Positions 1 to 4,920 of a stretch of DNA of 6,541 nt are shown here, piece after piece. The DNA comes from Comamonadaceae bacterium (lineage in GTDB: Bacteria > Pseudomonadota > Gammaproteobacteria > Burkholderiales > Burkholderiaceae_C): NCBI GenBank assembly GCA_947460165.1, contig CANHKH010000190.1, positions 1 to 6,541 on the forward strand. Reading direction: 5' to 3'. Numbering within the stretch: the stretch's first letter is position 1; every line of letters begins with the position of its first letter. The translations under genes were made by a program, and so were the position numbers. The notes under the pieces were generated by a model. The model was given only the letters and a program-made list of their open reading frames with translations. It did no database searches and was not told where the DNA came from.

Positions 1-105
1 CAGACTTGGGTGGAGTTCAACACGCGTGCCCGGCTTGGCAAGCGCTGGAAGCCTTCTCAGTCAGCTCAACCTAAATCCGGCAGTTGGCCGCGTGCTTGCG
101 CTTGA
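1..105 (+). CDS. Possible 3' end of an unrecognised gene, running into a repeat
   Basis: The frame beginning at base 1 is open until a TGA at 103-105 and would encode 34 residues, starting QTWVEFNTRARLGKRWKP. The first 20 or so codons look coding: third positions are mostly G or C and residues are mixed. I do not recognise the family from so short a piece. From base 66 the frame enters the left arm of the inverted-repeat element, so the last 13 or so residues (rich in S, P, K and A) are probably encoded by the element. The element may have replaced the gene's original end. It could also be non-coding sequence with a chance open frame. Its 5' end lies outside the window. Confidence 0.38.
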   Translation, partial: QTWVEFNTRARLGKRWKPSQSAQPKSGSWPRACA

Positions 106-308
106 AACACTTGATGAATCAAACACTTGCGCTCACGACGACCTTCACCTCATGGGTGAAAGCGCTGCACGGCCGCAGGTCTGCCGCTTCAGGCCTGTGG
201 CGTTGTTGCTCGCACCCCCCGGACAGGCAGTCCGGGGGGCACTCTCGCCTAGCCACAGACCTGCTTCGTCAGCCCCTAGTCCGCGCCCAACTGCCGGATT
301 TAGGTTGA
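66..308. mobile_element. MITE-like element with 27-base terminal inverted repeats
   Basis: The arms 66-92 and 282-308 are reverse complements at 26 of 27 positions (mismatch at 286); the core is CAACCTAAATCCGGCAGTTGG against its complement. The 189 bases between them hold further hairpins: TTCACC/GGTGAA (144-149 and 155-160), CAGGCCTGTGGC against 252-263 (11 of 12), and a GC-only-stem hairpin at 215-239. There is no convincing transposase frame inside. Long near-perfect terminal repeats, small size and no coding capacity fit a non-autonomous transposable element or a dispersed palindromic repeat. I see no clear target-site duplication (bases before 66 do not match bases after 308), which weakens the mobile-element reading. 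A structured regulatory region is the alternative. Confidence 0.5.
215..239. repeat. Very GC-rich perfect hairpin inside the repeat element
   Basis: A 10-base perfect stem (CCCCCCGGAC with GTCCGGGGGG) encloses the five-base loop AGGCA. No T-run follows on either side, so it is not a typical Rho-independent terminator. It sits near the middle of the 66-308 element and is nested within the 190-201/252-263 pairing, so the whole element can fold into a long branched structure. It may act as a structural core of the element or block read-through transcription; function is unknown. Confidence 0.6.
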
Positions 309-323
309 ATGAACAAAGTTCAT
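309..323. promoter_or_regulatory. Short palindrome upstream of gloC, possible operator
   Basis: ATGAAC and GTTCAT form a perfect six-base inverted repeat around AAA. It begins at the base after the inverted-repeat element and ends 22 bases before the gloC start. Its size fits a small operator, but no known regulator is implied and a six-base palindrome can occur by chance. Confidence 0.2.
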
Positions 324-345
324 CGTGTTTTCAAGAAATCCATCC

Positions 346-996
346 ATGCTCCGCTATCAAACCATCCCTGTCACCGCTTTTGCCCAAAACTGCTCTTTGG
401 TCTGGGACGACAAGAACTTGCAAGCCGCTGTGATCGACCCCGGCGGGGACTTGGAGCGTTTGTTGGCCGAGGTCGAGCGCTTGGGCTTGAGGCTGGAGCA
501 AATTTGGCTCACCCATGCGCACATTGACCACGCAGGCGGCACGGCCGCTTTGGCACGCCGCTCAGGGCTGCCCATTGTGGGTCCGCACCCGGGCGACCAG
601 TTCTGGATCGATGGCTTGCCGCAGCAAAGTCTGATGTTTGGCTTTCCCCAGGCTGAGGCCTTCACGCCCACGCGCTGGTTGCACGACGGTGACCAAGTGA
701 AAGTGGGGGCGCATGTGCTCCATGTGCGCCATTGCCCGGGCCACACGCCTGGCCATGTGGTCTTCCATTCGCCCGAAATTCAACGCGCTTTTGTGGGTGA
801 CGTGCTGTTTGCGGGCAGCATAGGCCGCACAGACTTTCCGCAGGGCGACCATGGCCAACTGCTTCAAAGCATCACCCAGCGCTTGTGGCCCATGGGCGAT
901 GACACCGTCTTTATTCCAGGCCATGGGCCAGAAAGCAGCTTTGGCCAAGAGCGGCTAAGCAACCCGCATGTGGCAGACCGCGTGCTCCATCGGTGA
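346..996 (+). CDS. gloC: Glyoxalase II-like MBL-fold hydrolase (GloC/YcbL)
   Basis: A 216-residue cytosolic metallo-beta-lactamase-fold hydrolase of the YcbL/GloC type. Family members are type II glyoxalases that hydrolyse S-lactoylglutathione to D-lactate and glutathione, the last step of methylglyoxal detoxification. The metal-binding set is complete: THAHIDH at 56-62 (H57, H59, D61, H62), H133 in CPGHTPGH (130-137), D152 in GDVLF, and H193 in PGHGP. The opening IPVTAFAQNCSLVW and the later RTDFPQGDH segment closely resemble Escherichia coli YcbL as I remember it, and the length matches (about 215). I chose the ATG at 346 over a GTG at 325 because the homologue starts at the equivalent residue; no good Shine-Dalgarno is visible for either. 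The gene stands alone, with the repeat element 37 bases upstream and the origin-like region downstream. Exact substrate is inferred from family. Confidence 0.93.
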   Translation: MLRYQTIPVTAFAQNCSLVWDDKNLQAAVIDPGGDLERLLAEVERLGLRLEQIWLTHAHIDHAGGTAALARRSGLPIVGPHPGDQFWIDGLPQQSLMFGFPQAEAFTPTRWLHDGDQVKVGAHVLHVRHCPGHTPGHVVFHSPEIQRAFVGDVLFAGSIGRTDFPQGDHGQLLQSITQRLWPMGDDTVFIPGHGPESSFGQERLSNPHVADRVLHR

Positions 997-1031
997 ATTT
1001 TGAGGCTTGAAATCTGAGCCAATGACAACGC

Positions 1032-1040
1032 TGTGGACAG
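1032..1040 (-). promoter_or_regulatory. DnaA-box-like site (weak)
   Basis: On the minus strand this reads CTGTCCACA, two mismatches from TTATCCACA. It is inverted relative to the perfect box at 1060-1068, and the pair shares a seven-base dyad (CTGTGGA/TCCACAG). Confidence 0.45.
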
Positions 1041-1059
1041 AAACGGGACAAGGGCCGTG

Positions 1060-1068
1060 TTATCCACA
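1060..1068 (+). promoter_or_regulatory. Perfect-consensus DnaA box
   Basis: TTATCCACA matches the strong DnaA-box consensus TTATNCACA exactly. It is the best match in the cluster and would be expected to bind DnaA with high affinity. Confidence 0.7.
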
Positions 1069-1154
1069 GCACAAGGCGTGTGCGCCAAGTTGTTCATGAA
1101 AGCGTGACAGCAGGGCCAGCCCGCCACGCACACGGTTTAAAGAAGGCTAAGCCC

Positions 1155-1163
1155 TTGTCCGCA
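1155..1163 (+). promoter_or_regulatory. DnaA-box-like site (weak)
   Basis: TTGTCCGCA has the TTGTCC start of the strong box at 1179-1187 but G for A at position seven. It lies 15 bases before that box in the same orientation, as expected for a cooperative DnaA array leading to the unwinding region. Confidence 0.4.
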
Positions 1164-1178
1164 CAGCTGATTGTTGAC

Positions 1179-1187
1179 TTGTCCACA
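1179..1187 (+). promoter_or_regulatory. DnaA box next to the unwinding region
   Basis: TTGTCCACA is a common strong variant of the DnaA box, one base from the perfect site at 1060. It is the box closest to the CTA triplets and the AT-rich stretch, the position from which DnaA is thought to load onto the unwinding strand. Confidence 0.65.
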
Positions 1188-1201
1188 AAAACAAGCTTGC
1201 T

Positions 1202-1254
1202 CTACTAGCTACTACTACTCTTCAATAAAGAAATACATAAGAAGAGACAAAAAA
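1202..1254. other. Candidate DnaA-trios and AT-rich unwinding element
   Basis: CTA occurs at 1202, 1205, 1209, 1212 and 1215, interrupted once by a G at 1208. Repeated 3'-GAT-5' triplets on the complementary strand are the described DnaA-trio motif, where DnaA engages single-stranded DNA. The following bases 1221-1254 contain only seven G or C, in sharp contrast to the GC-rich surroundings. An alternative reading is an AT-rich promoter region for the small gene at 1513, but it lies about 260 bases away. Confidence 0.55.
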
Positions 1255-1358
1255 GGCCGGCTGGAATCAAGACATGCTCCAACTTGTCAAACGGGCATTT
1301 CGCCAAAAAATTGAACAGAAGACGTCCCAGCTGTTGTGCGCAGCGCCTTTTTGAAAGC

Positions 1359-1388
1359 GTTTTAACGCCCCCACAGGCGCTTTAAAAC
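1359..1388. repeat. Imperfect inverted repeat between the origin-like region and small gene
   Basis: GTTTTAACGCC (1359-1369) pairs with GGCGCTTTAAAAC (1376-1388) if two bases bulge, with a six-base loop. No T-run follows. A TTGACA at 1394-1399 could be a -35 element, but I find no matching -10. Apart from this I see nothing else in 1255-1512. The role is unknown; it may be an operator or a leader structure for the gene at 1513. Confidence 0.25.
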
Positions 1389-1512
1389 AAGTTTTGACAC
1401 CCTGCCCCCTGGACCTGCGTCTCAAACGCGTCAAGCACACGAGACTTTGTCTGACAACAGAGATTGGCGCGGCCTTCATGATGTGTTTTTGACACTTTCA
1501 AAAGGCAAGACC

Positions 1513-1713
1513 ATGGCGCGCAAACAAGCTAAAGCTTCGGGCAAATCCTCACCAAATCGGCAAGGCTCTGGCGGCAAAGCGGCCAGCGAGGCTCAACAAA
1601 AAGGCGAGCAGGTTTCCATTCAAAAAAATGAAACCAGCCGCCATGTTCGACATCAAGGTGACAAAGACAAGCAAGCCCACACTGGCGCCCCGACAAGCAG
1701 CAAAAAGCATTGA
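1513..1713 (+). CDS. Small, very basic hydrophilic protein, unknown function
   Basis: A 66-residue protein starting MARKQAKASGKSSPNRQ. I do not recognise a family. It has 10 lysines, four arginines and four histidines against five acidic residues (net charge about +9). It contains no leucine, phenylalanine, tyrosine, tryptophan or cysteine and only three V/I residues, so it is almost certainly disordered, with no signal peptide or membrane segment. Such a make-up fits a nucleic-acid-binding or ribosome-associated tail-like protein, but that is inference from composition only. The ATG at 1513 has a fair Shine-Dalgarno (AAAGG at 1501-1505, seven bases away). A TTG at 1447 would extend it by 22 residues but has no such site. 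A strong terminator begins 12 bases after the stop, which supports a real transcript. Confidence 0.62.
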   Translation: MARKQAKASGKSSPNRQGSGGKAASEAQQKGEQVSIQKNETSRHVRHQGDKDKQAHTGAPTSSKKH

Positions 1714-1724
1714 GCCTGGGCGAA

Positions 1725-1758
1725 AAAAAGGCCTCTTTGTCAACAAAGGGGCCTTTTT
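1725..1758. terminator. Bidirectional Rho-independent terminator between convergent genes
   Basis: AAAAAGGCCTCTTTG (1725-1739) and CAAAGGGGCCTTTTT (1744-1758) pair at 14 of 15 positions, the exception being a possible G-T wobble, around a four-base loop. Reading rightward it ends in five Ts; reading leftward the A-run at 1723-1729 gives seven Us. It therefore serves both the small gene ending at 1713 and minE ending at 1803. Confidence 0.9.
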
Positions 1759-1802
1759 GAAAGGGGCAGTCAAAAAGCTCTCACTTTTGAACGCCGCAGC
1801 GC

Positions 1803-2066
1803 TCACTTGGCGTCGGGCAACTCGATTTTGACTTCCAACACGTCCAAGTTGTCCTGGCGCTCCAGACTGACTTTGATGTCGTCTGGGTTGATTTGGATGT
1901 ACTTGCAAATCACGGCCACCAGGTCGCGCTGCAACTGGGGCAGATAGTCAGGCTGGTGGCTGCGGTTGCCTGTGCGCTCGTGAGCCAAGATGATTTGCAG
2001 GCGTTCCTTGGCAACACTGGCAGTTTTTTTCTTCTCGCCCAGAAGGAATGAGAGGAAAGAGGCCAT
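1803..2066 (-). CDS. minE: Cell division topological specificity factor MinE
   Basis: MinE, 87 residues, close to the usual 80-90. It binds membrane-bound MinD, displaces MinC and stimulates MinD ATP hydrolysis, which produces the pole-to-pole oscillation that leaves only midcell free for FtsZ. The amphipathic start (MASFLSFLLG, about 1-10) fits the membrane-targeting segment. The anti-MinCD helix follows (AKERLQIILAHER, 19-31, with R22 in the place of a key arginine of the family). The rest (about 35-87, DYLPQLQRDLVAVICKYI then the KVSLER and VLEVKIELP strands) is the topological specificity and dimer domain. The ATG directly follows the minD stop with no gap. Its Shine-Dalgarno GGAGG lies inside the last minD codons, so the two are probably translationally coupled. 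It is the last gene before the shared terminator. Confidence 0.97.
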   Translation of the reverse strand: MASFLSFLLGEKKKTASVAKERLQIILAHERTGNRSHQPDYLPQLQRDLVAVICKYIQINPDDIKVSLERQDNLDVLEVKIELPDAK

Positions 2067-2882
2067 TTACTTGCCTCCGAACAAGCGCTTGAAAAAGCCT
2101 TGTTTTTGGGCTTCTGTGAAGCGCAAAGGCTTGTCTTCACCCAAAAAGCGGTCAATCACGTCTTTGTAGGCCTCAGACACGTCGCTGCCTTGCATGTGGA
2201 TGGTGGGCAGGCCTTGGTTGGATGCTTGCAGCACGGTTTCAGACTCAGGGATCACGCCAATGAGCTTGATGCGCAAGATGTCTTTGATGTCTTCCAGCGA
2301 GAGCATTTGGCCCTGGTCCACGCGGTTGGGGTTGTAGCGGGTGATCAACAGGTGTTCTTTGACTGGCTCTGAGCCTTCGATGCCGCGTTTGGTTTTGCTC
2401 GAGAGCATGCCCAAAATGCGGTCGGAGTCGCGCACCGAGGACACTTCGGGGTTGGTCACGATCAAAGCTTCGTCGGCAAAGTGCATGGCCATGAGCGCGC
2501 CGGTTTCAATGCCGGCGGGTGAATCGCACACCACATAGTCAAAACCCATCTCGCCCAAATCTTTGAGCACGCGCTCCACGCCGTCTTGGGTCAAGGCTTC
2601 TTTGTCGCGTGTTTGCGAGGCGGCCAGCACAAAGAGGTTTTCGCACTGCTTGTCTTTGATCAGTGCTTGGTGCAAGTTGGCTTCGTTGTGGATGACGTTG
2701 ATGAGGTCGTACACCACGCGCCGCTCGCAGCCCATGATCAGGTCGAGGTTGCGCAGGCCGACGTCAAAGTCGATCACCGCTGTTTTAAAGCCACGCAAGG
2801 CCAAGCCGGTGGCAAAACTGGCGCTGGTCGTGGTTTTGCCCACGCCGCCCTTGCCGGAGGTCACCACAATGATTCGTGCCAT
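2067..2882 (-). CDS. minD: Septum site-determining ATPase MinD
   Basis: MinD, 271 residues, the usual length. This ParA/MinD-type ATPase dimerises with ATP on the inner membrane, recruits MinC to block Z-ring formation and is released when MinE triggers hydrolysis. The deviant Walker A motif GKGGVGKTT is at 10-18, with the signature lysine K11 and the P-loop lysine K16. The switch region VIDFDVGLRNLDL is at 37-49 and the Walker B-like VVCDSPAGIE at 117-126 (D120). R151 and D152 lie in the region used for MinC and MinE contact. The C-terminal EAQKQGFFKRLFGGK (257-271) is the amphipathic membrane-targeting helix. A Shine-Dalgarno AAGGA sits nine bases before the ATG. It lies between minC (83-base gap) and minE (no gap), and all key residues are present. 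Confidence 0.98.
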   Translation of the reverse strand: MARIIVVTSGKGGVGKTTTSASFATGLALRGFKTAVIDFDVGLRNLDLIMGCERRVVYDLINVIHNEANLHQALIKDKQCENLFVLAASQTRDKEALTQDGVERVLKDLGEMGFDYVVCDSPAGIETGALMAMHFADEALIVTNPEVSSVRDSDRILGMLSSKTKRGIEGSEPVKEHLLITRYNPNRVDQGQMLSLEDIKDILRIKLIGVIPESETVLQASNQGLPTIHMQGSDVSEAYKDVIDRFLGEDKPLRFTEAQKQGFFKRLFGGK

Positions 2883-2965
2883 GACTGAAAGTCCTTGTTA
2901 TAGCCTGTCCAATGAACAGGTGGGTTGAGTGAGTGTGTGAACGCGCAGATGCCGCAGCCATTCGG

Positions 2966-3763
2966 TCATGCCAAGGCCTCCATCACCAGTTTGTCGCCAT
3001 CGGCGCTGGACTGCAGGCGGATCATGGCGGGTTTGCCGCGCACATGGGCGGGCAAGGCCACGTCGCTGGTGCGGTAAATGCCGGCAATCGAGATGAGTTC
3101 GGCCTCCAGGCTGAGCGCAAAAATGCGTGCATCTGTGTTGCCTCGTGCACCGGCCATGGCCTTGCCGCGCAGGGGGGCGTAGACATGAATGTGGCCGTCG
3201 GCAATGACCTCGGCGCCGGCGTTGACCATGGCCATGACCACCAGGTCGCGCCCGCGTGCATAGACCTGCTGGCCCGATCGCAAAGGGCGGTTGATGACCA
3301 TGGCGCCCAGCACAGCTTCGCTGGGCGCGGCAGGAGTGGCTGGCGTCGCTGGGGGTTCGGCGGGCGCTTGGGCGGCAGGTGCAGGCGAAGCGCTGGCGAC
3401 CACGCGGGCGTCAGGCGCAGCCAACAAACCGCAGGCCTGGCCAGCAGCCATGTGCTCGGGCGAGCCGCCACGCAATGCAATGGCTTTGATTTTGTAGCCG
3501 GCGAGCAAGGGCAAAAGTGCCTCAAAGTCGATGGCGGGGGCGGCCTCTGCCTGGCGTTTGGCGGCGGCGTTCAGCGGTGTGAGGTCGATCACCAGCGGGT
3601 CGTTGTCAAAAAAGTCCGGGATCTCGCCAAAGCGTTGGGCCAGGTCTTGCGCCAGCACCTGCAGGTCTGCCGTCTTCAACAACAAGGCCACCAAAGGCAG
3701 GTTGGCGCTCTTGATTTCGAAAGAGGCTGGGGACGCGGAGGTGGCCTGGTGGGCAGCAGTCAT
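2966..3763 (-). CDS. minC: Septum site-determining protein MinC
   Basis: MinC, 265 residues from the chosen start; it inhibits FtsZ polymer assembly away from midcell when bound to MinD. The N-terminal FtsZ-inhibiting domain covers about 14-115 (FEIKSANLPLVALLLK at its start). An alanine/proline-rich linker spans about 121-150. The C-terminal beta-helix dimer domain spans about 151-265, including RSGQ at 162-165, the known MinD-contact motif, and GDxHV-like ADGHIHVYAPLRGKAMAG. I chose the ATG at 3763 because homology starts just after it. An ATG at 3838 (25 more residues) or a TTG at 3841 keeps the frame open; neither start has a good Shine-Dalgarno. It heads minC-minD-minE, 181 bases after ybhN on the same strand, so it may have its own promoter (3842-3869). 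Confidence 0.95.
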   Translation of the reverse strand: MTAAHQATSASPASFEIKSANLPLVALLLKTADLQVLAQDLAQRFGEIPDFFDNDPLVIDLTPLNAAAKRQAEAAPAIDFEALLPLLAGYKIKAIALRGGSPEHMAAGQACGLLAAPDARVVASASPAPAAQAPAEPPATPATPAAPSEAVLGAMVINRPLRSGQQVYARGRDLVVMAMVNAGAEVIADGHIHVYAPLRGKAMAGARGNTDARIFALSLEAELISIAGIYRTSDVALPAHVRGKPAMIRLQSSADGDKLVMEALA

Positions 3764-3841
3764 GAAAAGGTGTTCGAGACGCGTGGGATAGACGAGTGCA
3801 CCAACAAAGGTGTCGGTTTGGGCCTGCTCGAATTGCATCAA

Positions 3842-3869
3842 ATTTTAACAGTCAGCCGTTGATGCACAA
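3842..3869 (-). promoter_or_regulatory. Possible sigma-70 promoter for minCDE
   Basis: On the minus strand TTGTGC (3869-3864) and TAAAAT (3847-3842) are 16 bases apart. The -10 matches five of six consensus bases, the -35 only three of six. Transcription would start about 70 bases before the minC ATG at 3763. This favours that start over the ATG at 3838, which would have almost no leader. The rest of the 3764-3944 gap is pyrimidine-rich low-complexity sequence without a clear terminator, so read-through from ybhN is also possible. Confidence 0.35.
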
Positions 3870-3944
3870 GGTTCTTGTTTTTCCTTGTCCTTGACCGTGC
3901 CCCTGCCCTTGCCCCTTGGGGGTGCTGCGCGCGGGCTGGCAGCT

Positions 3945-4919
3945 TCAGTCATCGCCTGTCTTGGTGTTGGATGCGGCGCGGTTTTTCATCAAAAACTCGG
4001 TGAGCAGCTCAAGCAGCAATGCCACGGCCAAAGGCGCGAGGTAGTAGATCAGCCGGTACGCCAGCAGTGCCGCCAGCAGCTGGTGGGTGGGTGCGCGGTG
4101 CGCCAGCAGGGCCACAAACACGGCTTCCAACACCCCAAGGCCTGCGGGCACATGGGTCAGCACACCGGCCACCGCCGCCAGCAGTGTGACTTGCATGACG
4201 CTGGCAAAGTCCAGCCCAGCAGGCATCAGCACCCGGACCAGCGTGCCCAGCAGCAGCCAGTTGGCCGTGCCCATGGCCGCTTGCAGCACCGCCATCCGGC
4301 CCGATGGCAGCACAAATGCGTGGCCACGCCATGCCAATGAACGCCGTTTGGACAAGGCGCAAAGCAGCAAATAAGCCAGGCCCGCAGCGAACAAGGCCGC
4401 GCCCCACAGTTGCAAACCCACCATGTGAATGGCCCAGCTGGACGGCAAGTGCAAGGGGTGAAGCGCAAACAGGCTGCCAGCGAGCAAAAAGTAACCCAAC
4501 CAGTTGGTCACCAAAGACAGGCTGTAGATGCGCGTGATTTGCCCGGTGTTGAGCCCCAAGCGCGTGTACAGCCGCAAGCGAAACGCCACGCCGCCTATGA
4601 GTGCGCCCAAGTTCAGGTTGAACACATAGCTGATGAAGCCAACCACCATCACCCGCTGTGTGGTCAGCCGGTGGCCGGTGTAGCGGCGCCCCAGCAGGTC
4701 ATAGCAGCTGTACAGCGTCAAACTGGTGGCTGCCAAAGCGCCGCAGGCCAGCAGCGTCCCCCATGAATAAGCCCGCACACTGGCCAAGACCTCGGCCCAG
4801 GCGATGTGCCGTGCTTGTTGCACCATCAGCCAGGCCACCCCTGCCAAAAAGCTGGCCAGCAGCCCCCGCTTGGCCCTCATCCAAGCCGAGCTCTCAGCCA
4901 GTTCCCACCGGTTGAGCAA
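3945..4919 (-). CDS. ybhN: Integral membrane protein YbhN (UPF0104, LPG synthase TM-like)
   Basis: A 324-residue inner-membrane protein of the UPF0104/YbhN group, related to the membrane part of lysylphosphatidylglycerol synthase (flippase-like). I see about eight hydrophobic segments, near 19-35, 52-74, 89-112, 130-152, 166-189, 209-232, 238-273 and 280-310. Conserved stretches include ITRIYSLSLVTNWLGYFLLAG (128-148, where the family's TNW motif lies) and HVPAGLGVLEAVF (256-268). It lacks the soluble aminoacyl-transferase domain of MprF, so it should not make lysyl lipid; a lipid-translocating or lipid-binding role is inferred only. The TTG start at 4919 begins one base after the clsB stop, suggesting coupling, and the codons that follow look coding. 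An ATG at 4880 (311 residues) is the alternative. E. coli YbhN is about 318 residues. Confidence 0.88.
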   Translation of the reverse strand: MLNRWELAESSAWMRAKRGLLASFLAGVAWLMVQQARHIAWAEVLASVRAYSWGTLLACGALAATSLTLYSCYDLLGRRYTGHRLTTQRVMVVGFISYVFNLNLGALIGGVAFRLRLYTRLGLNTGQITRIYSLSLVTNWLGYFLLAGSLFALHPLHLPSSWAIHMVGLQLWGAALFAAGLAYLLLCALSKRRSLAWRGHAFVLPSGRMAVLQAAMGTANWLLLGTLVRVLMPAGLDFASVMQVTLLAAVAGVLTHVPAGLGVLEAVFVALLAHRAPTHQLLAALLAYRLIYYLAPLAVALLLELLTEFLMKNRAASNTKTGDD

Positions 4920-4920
4920 G

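Larger units (their letters stand above)
1031..1254. other. oriC: Candidate chromosomal replication origin (oriC)
   Basis: The 516 bases between gloC and the next gene are non-coding and have the ordered parts of a bacterial origin. There are four DnaA-box-like nonamers (1032-1040 reverse, 1060-1068, 1155-1163 and 1179-1187), one a perfect consensus. About 14 bases after the last box comes a run of five CTA triplets (1202-1217) resembling DnaA-trios. Then follows an AT-rich stretch (1221-1254, 27 of 34 bases A or T), which fits an unwinding element. Inverted pairs CTGTGGA/TCCACAG (1031-1037, 1063-1069) and GGACAAGGGC/GCCCTTGTCC (1046-1055, 1151-1160) add dyad symmetry. In most Burkholderiales oriC adjoins dnaA, which is not in this window. 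A DnaA-regulated site or a chromid origin are alternatives; no rep gene is visible. Confidence 0.6.

Noticed and set aside
64..313. Integron attC site: GCTCAAC at 64-70 and GTTGAAT at 304-310 fit the RYYYAAC/GTTRRRY core patterns.
   Set aside because: The element is longer than usual attC sites, its arms are almost fully paired rather than carrying the typical bulges, and the adjoining gene is an ordinary housekeeping gene. No integrase is present.
26..433. Open frame of 135 codons on the + strand.
   Set aside because: It crosses the whole inverted-repeat element and overlaps the start of gloC in another frame; residue make-up is unlike a folded protein.
864..1133. Minus-strand frame across the end of gloC and the DnaA-box region.
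   Set aside because: Antisense to gloC for half its length and covers the DnaA boxes in the rest; no motif or ribosome site supports it.
1447..1512. TTG start 22 codons upstream of the small basic gene.
   Set aside because: No ribosome site precedes it, while the ATG at 1513 has AAAGG at good spacing, and the extension differs in composition from the rest.
2933..3862. 309-codon + strand open frame opposite minC.
   Set aside because: It is the antisense shadow of a GC-rich gene; rich in G, H, Q and C with no recognisable motif, whereas the minus strand encodes an intact MinC.
3870..3944. Possible terminator after ybhN in the C/T-rich low-complexity stretch.
   Set aside because: CCCCTTGGGG-type pairing is short and no U-run follows on the minus strand.
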